Position numbers and translations under genes: made by a program. The notes under the pieces are model-generated. The model searched no databases. It was not told the origin of the DNA and saw only the letters and a program-made list of their open reading frames with translations. Of a DNA stretch of 64,000 bases, positions 57,712 to 64,000 are shown in pieces (the stretch's first letter is position 1; each line of letters opens with the position of its first letter). The stretch is from Notospermus geniculatus (lineage: Eukaryota; Nemertea; Pilidiophora; Heteronemertea; Lineidae): the NCBI GenBank assembly GCA_002633025.1, contig NMRB01000251.1:124001-188000 (forward strand), read 5' to 3'.

Positions 57712-59285
57712 GCTACAATTTTAATACCTGTAGTTTACCTCGTCCCCAGTGAAGACCAAAACCCACATTTTAGGAATCTGGGTGTTATACAAGTCGTTTG
57801 TGATAATACGTCACTGCTTGCGCTGCATGTAATTAATGTATGCTACTACAGTCATGACAGGGGGACCTGGGACCAACGTAGTAAATGCAAGTCTGTCAAA
57901 GACACCACCATCACCGACAAAACATATGCATAAACCAAATATGTATATGCTTATACATGTATGAGTGACCATCACCTCCGTGTTAACTCGACAACAGTTT
58001 TTCTAAACACCATCTGGCCCTTCACACCACACTGACGACCTGGTGATCCTAACCAACTAGGAACTGTTATCAGGGCCTAACCCGCGCTAATATCAATAGA
58101 AACAGAGTAATATCATGAAACATGCAAACGTCTTTCGGATACGACATGAATCAATGGCCATAGCGTGCCGTCATCACTTTGAAAGAAAGAAGATATATTT
58201 CTGACCGAGAGACCAATGGTTCTGTATCTGTTCATCTCTGATTTCATCGCCCAACTATCCTCTTCACTTCTCGCACTCAAACACGAGCTTCAACCTAGCA
58301 AAAAGGGGAAATATCTCGTTTTATTGCACCCAAGATGGATCATTAGCGAGTAAATGATGAGGCAAAGGAGACGTCAGAGCGAGGAAACGACGACAAACAA
58401 ACGAAATACCGTGAACAATCTTAAAGGAAATATCCGTAACCCTTAAAGGTTCTCCTTTCCGATGTTTTATGGCGGTGTCGGGGTTGGGGCTGCATTTCTC
58501 CGTCTCCCCTGGCCTTGTGACACTTGGCAAGGGGGTGTGGCGAGCACGGACGTGTATCTTAGGATACATTAGGTCACGAATGCCGTTCACTTAACAGGCA
58601 AATAAGACGATGCACTGAATGACGAAAGCTCCGCCGTTGTCTATTTACTTTTGAGTAGGCTCTATTTGAAGGGTCGAATCAAACAACCTCACGGAACCAC
58701 AGCTCAAAATGTCGACGTTTGTCTTCCCCAGCAGACACCGTACCTACGAAATTGTTCTTATCGGGAGATGAATGAAGCCTTTGGAAGAAACGTGTTCACA
58801 AGTTTCAACGACTTTTTTCCAGGAATCTCTTGTTGCTGTTCGGAAACTGGATTCCACATCGTTAAAGAAAACGCGATATTCGTCAAAGATCAGAGGCAGT
58901 CTTCAATCCGGTTAAGTTCGACTTCACTTCTGTCAAATGGTATCATAAAGAAGCTGTCAGTTTGCCGACAGATCAAAGTAGTTAATGGAATTTGAACAGA
59001 AGGAACGGCTTACTGCATGGATGTGTTGATAGCTGCTTTATACCAAGTGCATTGATGCAACGTGGAAGGAAAGAGTTGAACATTCAGCGATTACAATGTC
59101 AGACAACGAAGACAACACGAAAGCCGACTGGGCCCATTTTAAAAAGGAACTTAAGTCGAAGTGGGGTACTTATCTTTTGTTTGAGACAATAGGTGGGCGG
59201 TGTACTTAGTTTTAAATTCTTTTATGAATATTGGCCTAGTGTAATTCTCGATGGTTTTAATCAAAGATGCACATCAACAATTTGT
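57712..59285. other. Non-coding stretch
   Basis: A 114-codon plus frame ends at 58995 (no ATG at its head; from the first ATG it begins MNEAFGRNVFTSFNDFFPG). Not recognised. No repeats. Confidence 0.35.
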
Positions 59286-59324
59286 CCAGGCTCGACAAAG
59301 TATTTAATACTTTGTCGAGCCTGG
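59286..59324. repeat. Perfect 39-bp hairpin
   Basis: CCAGGCTCGACAAAGTATT is followed by one T and its exact reverse complement. Such a loop-free palindrome can extrude as a cruciform; it may be the remains of a fold-back element. Confidence 0.9.
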
Positions 59325-59430
59325 AGAAATTAGTCAATACGTTAAGCAATGGAACCATTGAGATACACCGATATGCTTCGCATCGACAGCCACAGTTTCA
59401 TAAATAGTGATCAAATGTTGTAAAAAACAG

Positions 59431-59451
59431 TTTGATTTGATTCAAATCAAA
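59431..59451. repeat. 21-bp palindrome
   Basis: TTTGATTTGA, T, TCAAATCAAA. Confidence 0.85.
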
Positions 59452-60388
59452 GCAGTTTGAAATCATTATCAGATAAGACCATAATGACGACGACTCTGTG
59501 TGAACCTCCCATGTCAACATCGAGTAACGCGATTCAGCGAGATAGGTAAGGCGTGCTCCCCCATCGTTCCCGGCAGGGCTGCAACAAAACTCATTAATTC
59601 GACTCCCGATGTAGTCATCTCACATAATGCACAACAATACTTATCCCGCTTTTCAATTAACAGAAGATTAAATGTCGGCAACCTGTATTGAATTTTTAAC
59701 AAAAGTCAAATAATAATTATGGAATATTTACGGTATAAACATTATGACAATCGAATTTCAGAGAGTGCACGAACCGACTGTTCCCTCGGTGCCTCTCGTC
59801 CCCTCAGAACCTATTACTCTGATGTGAACCAGAGTCATTGAAATCAGCTTATTATCCTTTTCGAACATGCAAACCATTAGTATAAAAAATTCATGCTGTT
59901 TCTGAGTTCTTGGCATAATGCTGCTGGGTGCAATTTCAGTTGGCGTTCAGAATGGTTCCTTCTTTTTCACTCTGGCTTCCTATCATATCTTTTTTTTCAA
60001 CATTGCTAAGTAGGCCTACCTCATCAGAAAAATGCATGTTTTATACTGTTGCTACGCAACGTGACGCTAATCTCCTACAGAACATTTGAAATGAAGAACA
60101 GACCATCATGAGCCATGTCGGAGATTGCTATCGTAGTAGAACCACAGCATCGGTTTTCGAGGGTACTTCAGCTTAAAAATGTCTTCGTTTATTGGGCCTT
60201 TGAACCCCTCAGGCACTTCCGTAATCCCGTAAACATGGATGGGCATGTCTATTACTCTATTGTTTAATGCCAAGGTGCAAATCAGTATCATTCACACCTT
60301 AGTTTCTGTTCTGGATGCAGCACTTCTTCTGTATCGAACACAGGACAAAAGCTACTGCACACGGAAGAATGGTTCAGGGAGCGGCGAC
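59452..60388. other. Non-coding stretch
   Basis: Nothing recognised. Confidence 0.4.
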
Positions 60389-60419
60389 GTACATGTACAT
60401 GTACATGTAGTACATGTAC
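60389..60419. repeat. (GTACAT)n self-complementary tract
   Basis: GTACATGTACATGTACATGT and a further GTACATGTAC; the whole tract is palindromic. Confidence 0.85.
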
Positions 60420-60502
60420 TTCCTCAAGGTGGATAAGTTTGGAAACCATACAAGTACTGGAAGTAACTGTTGCTCGGCCCTTTTCCGTCACACAGTGAAC
60501 TG

Positions 60503-61110
60503 CGGCCTTTCTATCGCTGAGTCTTCTACCTCTAAGTGAGACTTGGTGACCACTCTACCTCGAAGAGAGAGACAAGCAGGCCTTTCTGTATACCTCGCCA
60601 ACTCGTAAGCTTTCCCAGATCAGAGTGAAAACTGCTGGCCTTTCTGGAACACGAACAGGCAAGCTTCGTAGGCAAGGGCGAGACCTGGACGCCTTTCTAT
60701 ACCTCGAACAACCGGCAAGACTACGGAGGTTTGCCGGTTCGAGGTGTATACACCTCGAACCGGCAAACCTCCGTAGGACAGTGCGAGGATTGCTGGCCAT
60801 TCTGCACCACGACCGGCAAGCCTTCGTAGGTCAGAGTCCCGGTCAGAGTAAGACCTATACTGGCCTTCCTGTACCTCGAACCGACAAGCCTTCGTTGGTG
60901 AGAGCGAGACCTGCTGGCCTTTCTATTCTACACCTCGAACAACTGGCAAGCCTTCGTAGGTCAAAGTGAGATCAACAGGCCTTTCTACCTCACAGTGGCA
61001 CATTAGCATGGCATGGTTTGTATGCCAAAGACGGTCCTTCTGGCCCAGTACCTCAAAGAGATATAAGCTGGCCTTTTATCCACAGGCCTTTCTACAAGAA
61101 TCAAGGTAAT
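60503..61110 (+). repeat. Degenerate minisatellite, unit ~55-80 bp
   Basis: The word GGCCTTTCT or a near form recurs at about 60503, 60580, 60637, 60690, 60799, 60861, 60915, 60979 and 61087. Between these points ACCTCGAAC, CCGGCAAGC and TTCGTAGGTCAGAGT recur. The spacing varies, so units have gained and lost bases. A frame crosses it in both directions but step lengths are not multiples of three. Confidence 0.8.
60721..60776. repeat. Perfect 56-bp palindrome inside the minisatellite
   Basis: CTACGGAGGTTTGCCGGTTC, GAGGTGTA and the exact mirror, with no spacer. It is made of minisatellite unit sequence meeting an inverted copy of itself. Confidence 0.97.
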
Positions 61111-61975
61111 CGCTTCTGGAAGTGCCGCTTAGAAGTCCCGCACCTTGAGGTTGGAAACACGACCAGGTCACGTCTTCTTTGCAAACCATGGATACGGCGG
61201 CAGTCCGAACAGTGGGCGTGCATGTTCATTTTCTCTGGCTACTATTTAGCTAATGTGCACTAGTAAGGACAATTTACACTGTCGATAATTGGACGTGACC
61301 CGTGACTGATACAACCACATAATCTCCAACAACAAGACTCTTACTGGCAACACGCAACAACTGCACCCTGGAGTGGAGAGTGCGTATTCTCCATTTCAAA
61401 CACACCACAATCAGACATGTTCGTTCTATATCACCCTTCATTGGAGATTAATCGTACTATACACGACATAACATGGCCTCTGATTGGCTTACAACATTTC
61501 GGCATCTTGGCGACCGCCAGAGGGTCGCGGCAGCCGCTTATAAGAGGAGGCTACCGTGTCCTTTCTAAGTGAGGAATAGTGTTATTGGCTTATTTTATTA
61601 CTTTGGCCATGCACAGACTCCTAGGAGATGGTTTTAGGAGACTTGGCATCGTCACGAGACGAGCTACAAGTAGCGGGTTCTAAGGAACTCTCTCGGATAT
61701 TAGAGGTCGTTTCGGCTGATATGGAAATGCGCAGTTAGTACTACAGCCACTTTGACGCAGCACCAAAGGCAAAGATCACACAGGTGTGAAGGGAAAGAAT
61801 GTCCCTAGGAAAAACTCTCCTGGGAACAAAATGTTCCTATTGTTACAATCTACTCTGGCGATTGGTTTCTATAGCCATGCACCTTAATCCGTCATTCAAC
61901 AATAGAAGTGGACACATTTTTCAGGGAGACACTCTGTACTGCTACACCGGCGCTGTGTCGTCCTTAAATCCATTA
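61111..61975. other. Non-coding stretch with one candidate promoter
   Basis: See the promoter at 61483. No gene recognised. Confidence 0.4.
61483..61544 (+). promoter_or_regulatory. Candidate CCAAT/TATA promoter
   Basis: An inverted CCAAT box (TGATTGGCTT, core 61483-61487) lies 52 bases before TATAAG (61539-61544), with a GC-rich stretch (CGACCGCCAGAGGGTCGCGG) between. Transcription would start near 61570. The first ATG downstream (61614) opens a 24-codon frame only. Confidence 0.3.
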
Positions 61976-62209
61976 AGCATGGCGCACACGAGCGATTTTT
62001 CTAGGCGACTAGCCTTGCGACTACAGGAGCGACTGAACATATTTTTAGTTTTTTTAGTTGTTTTTGACTCGTTTGCGACAAATGCTTCACTGGGAGATCA
62101 GTGATGTCGCGGATGACACCACTGATCGACCTCAAAGGTAATTATCGCATGCGACCTAGTAGTCGCATCGGTAGTCGCCCCCATTTTAGTCGCTCGTGTG
62201 CGCCATGCT
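61976..62209. mobile_element. PIF/Harbinger-like MITE, 234 bp
   Basis: AGCATGGCGCACACGAGCGA opens and TCGCTCGTGTGCGCCATGCT closes it. TTA flanks both sides (61973-61975 and 62210-62212). Inside, GCGACT/AGTCGC words recur near both ends. No coding capacity. It has the same target type as 45310-45440 but different ends. Confidence 0.88.
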
Positions 62210-62212
62210 TTA

Positions 62213-63127
62213 AAGTTGCCGTTTACAGGTGGATGGACTCAACTTGCAGCATTCTCCCACGGACGCCCCTCGTCATTAAAACCTTGCAGAGTTAACTGTA
62301 GAGCATTTCTTGCCACAGGGTGATCATGACAGCAGTTGGCCACCAGGCAGGTAGTCAACTACTGTATGGTTCACCCTATATCACGTACATCCTTTTGAAT
62401 TTGTGGCTAAATCGACCATGCACAGCCCACAAACATTTCATCCCAGAAAGACGCCGAGACAGAAATGAAAGTATACGACAAAATGCTTTCTTAATTTGAC
62501 TCTGGTTTCATTTAAAATATCATGTCTATTTCAAAAGAACGAGTCGAGAACAAAAACGCATGCCGCTGCTGGTTGAAAATCGTAGCATGCGTGCGATAAA
62601 AGTTTACACATAACATGAAAGAAATCGTTACGAGGCTTGATTTAATCAACCGTGTTGATTTTGTCTCTGCGCCATATTGGACCAATCACACTCCTGATTA
62701 GATCGATGCTATGAACCCCTGGGATGGCTCGTCATTGGCGCGTTAGTTCTACCCAGTAGTTTGACATGTTTTCAATTACGCCAGCTACTGGGATCCGTTC
62801 AATCGATGTCATAAGTCTTCTGCTCGATGTCGAACACACTTTACTTACATAAAGGTCAAAAATGTTCATTGAACCACAGGAGTGCGAATCTCCAGGAACA
62901 ATGGTCCGAATATGAGTGTCTAGACGGATACTACGGTGTATATACCATTGCAAGGTACACGTATTATGCTGCTAACGCGAACCAACACTCTATACAAGCC
63001 ATGTAGCCTACCATTCCACATTATGGCTACCGTTATATTATTGGCGAGTTTAATTTCTATGACAATCATTCAGTTCACTACTTCAACAACATTCGTCTTA
63101 CAACTGATCTATGTTTCTTCTTCCTAG
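62213..63127. other. Non-coding stretch
   Basis: Nothing recognised up to the 50-bp array. Confidence 0.4.
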
Positions 63128-63614
63128 GCTAGAGGCGCCACGAGCCAGCTCATCGGCCATCTTGTTCTCACAGAACCGCTAGAGGCGCCACAAGCCAGTT
63201 CATCGGCCATCTTGTTCCGACAGAACCGCTAGAGGCGCCACAAGCCAGTTAATCGGCCATCTTGTTCCGACAGAACCGCTAGAGGCGCCACAAGCCAGTT
63301 CATCGGCCATCTTGTTCCGACAGAACCGCTAGAGGCGCCACGAGCCAGTTCATCGGCCATCTTGTTCTCACAGAACCGCTAGAGGCGCCACAAGCCAGTT
63401 CATCGGCCATCTTGTTCCGACAGAACCGCTAGAGGCGCCACGAGCCAGTTCATCGGCCATCTTGTTCTCACAGAACCGCTAGAGGCGCCACAAGCCAGTT
63501 AATCGGCCATCTTGTTCTCACAGAACCGCTAGAGGCGCCATGACCCCATTCATGCCCATCTTGTTCCGACAGAACCGCTAGAGGCGCCACAAGCCAGTTA
63601 ATCGGCCATCTTAT
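63128..63614 (+). repeat. 50-bp tandem array, 10 units
   Basis: Units begin GCTAGAGGCGCCAC at 63128 and every 50 bp to 63528. Unit 9 is 49 bp and most divergent (ATGACCCCATTCATG); unit 10 starts at 63577 and is partial. Variable sites are CGAGCC/CAAGCC, GTTCAT/GTTAAT and TTCTCA/TTCCGA. Each regular unit carries CGGCCATCTTGTT, a YY1-like motif (core CCATCTT), and CCGCTAGAGGCGCC, one base short of a CTCF core. High identity points to recent expansion. Confidence 0.97.
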
Positions 63615-64000
63615 CCCCTAACCACAGAGTGCTGTATCAACAAATCAACGGATATTGTCGGCAAATGAAAGTAACAAATGACAAGTTGATGAAATCAAGT
63701 AATATCCTGTGGAACACGACAAGATGTGACAGCTTCCCGTGTGCTGTGTCATCATCCATTGTGTTACATGTTGCAATGATCATGTCAGTCGTCCTACGGA
63801 TCGATGAGGGAATTTTATAGACTCGGGTTTATTGTAAGGATTAGTTAGGGATACTCTGAAATCTCTTGTGAGTTACGATGAAAGCCAGGTAACGGCCTTC
63901 TTTCTTTCAACTGTGGCGTGGTGTATGACGCTCGTGTTCTGTCAAACGGGCTCACCTTTCCCTCACTGGAGTCGGGTGATCACAGAGAGTAGACGTCGAT
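63615..64000. other. Non-coding end of window
   Basis: Nothing recognised. Confidence 0.4.

Noticed and set aside
63128-63614. CRISPR array
   Set aside because: The 50-bp units are contiguous tandem repeats without variable spacers, in an animal-type genome.

Overview
The window looks like a draft-assembly piece of a repeat-rich animal nuclear genome. A marine invertebrate (lancelet, hemichordate, echinoderm or mollusc grade) fits the tRNA-derived SINE types and the many fold-back elements, but the species cannot be named from the sequence. There is no operon structure, no bacterial signal and no rRNA. No protein-coding gene can be recognised. The longest open frame is about 175 codons (145 from its first ATG), close to what chance gives in 64 kb read in six frames. 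Assembly gaps lie at 5685-6662, 50399-50402 and 56198-56246, with single Ns at 2487, 23524 and 36635.

What the sequence shows clearly is a dense set of short non-autonomous mobile elements. Fold-back MITEs carry target-site signatures of different transposase types: TA (26.4-26.6, 47.4, 53.3 kb and the inner element at 4.2 kb), TTA (45.3 and 62.0 kb, PIF/Harbinger-like), TTAA (52.7 kb, piggyBac-like) and a CAGG...CCTG end pair with a 5-bp repeat (57.4 kb, hAT-like). Elements are nested at 4.1-4.4 and 53.3-53.5 kb. Two elements share one TA at 26.5 kb. A five-copy ~110-bp palindromic family is scattered at 30.1, 36.7, 37.8, 47.2 and 50.4 kb.

Four copies of one tRNA-Ala-like SINE (11.3, 13.4, 32.8 and 35.0 kb) all lie on the plus strand. 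A second SINE type is at 33.8 kb, and degenerate tRNA-headed SINEs are on the minus strand at 31.8, 51.5 and 54.1 kb. Three small elements (7.4, 36.5 and 57.6 kb) share a core of CTGANGA, hairpin and GAAA, and each is flanked by its own 12-16-bp direct repeat. I read them as retroelement tails of Penelope/retrozyme type; this is the most interesting signal in the window.

Tandem arrays are a ~130-bp x3 array at 33.1-33.5 kb, a degenerate minisatellite at 60.5-61.1 kb with a perfect 56-bp palindrome inside it, and a clean 50-bp x10 array at 63.1-63.6 kb whose unit carries a YY1-like motif.

Gene evidence is limited to candidate promoters and first exons: a CRE plus YY1-type ATGGCGGC start followed by a donor at 42.65-42.71 kb, similar starts at 27.76 kb (+) and 19.58 kb (-), CCAAT/TATA pairs at 25.1 and 61.5 kb, and a cluster of cAMP-response-type palindromes at 15.03-15.20 kb. 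The window may therefore be introns and intergenic DNA around genes whose main exons lie elsewhere or are too short to recognise.
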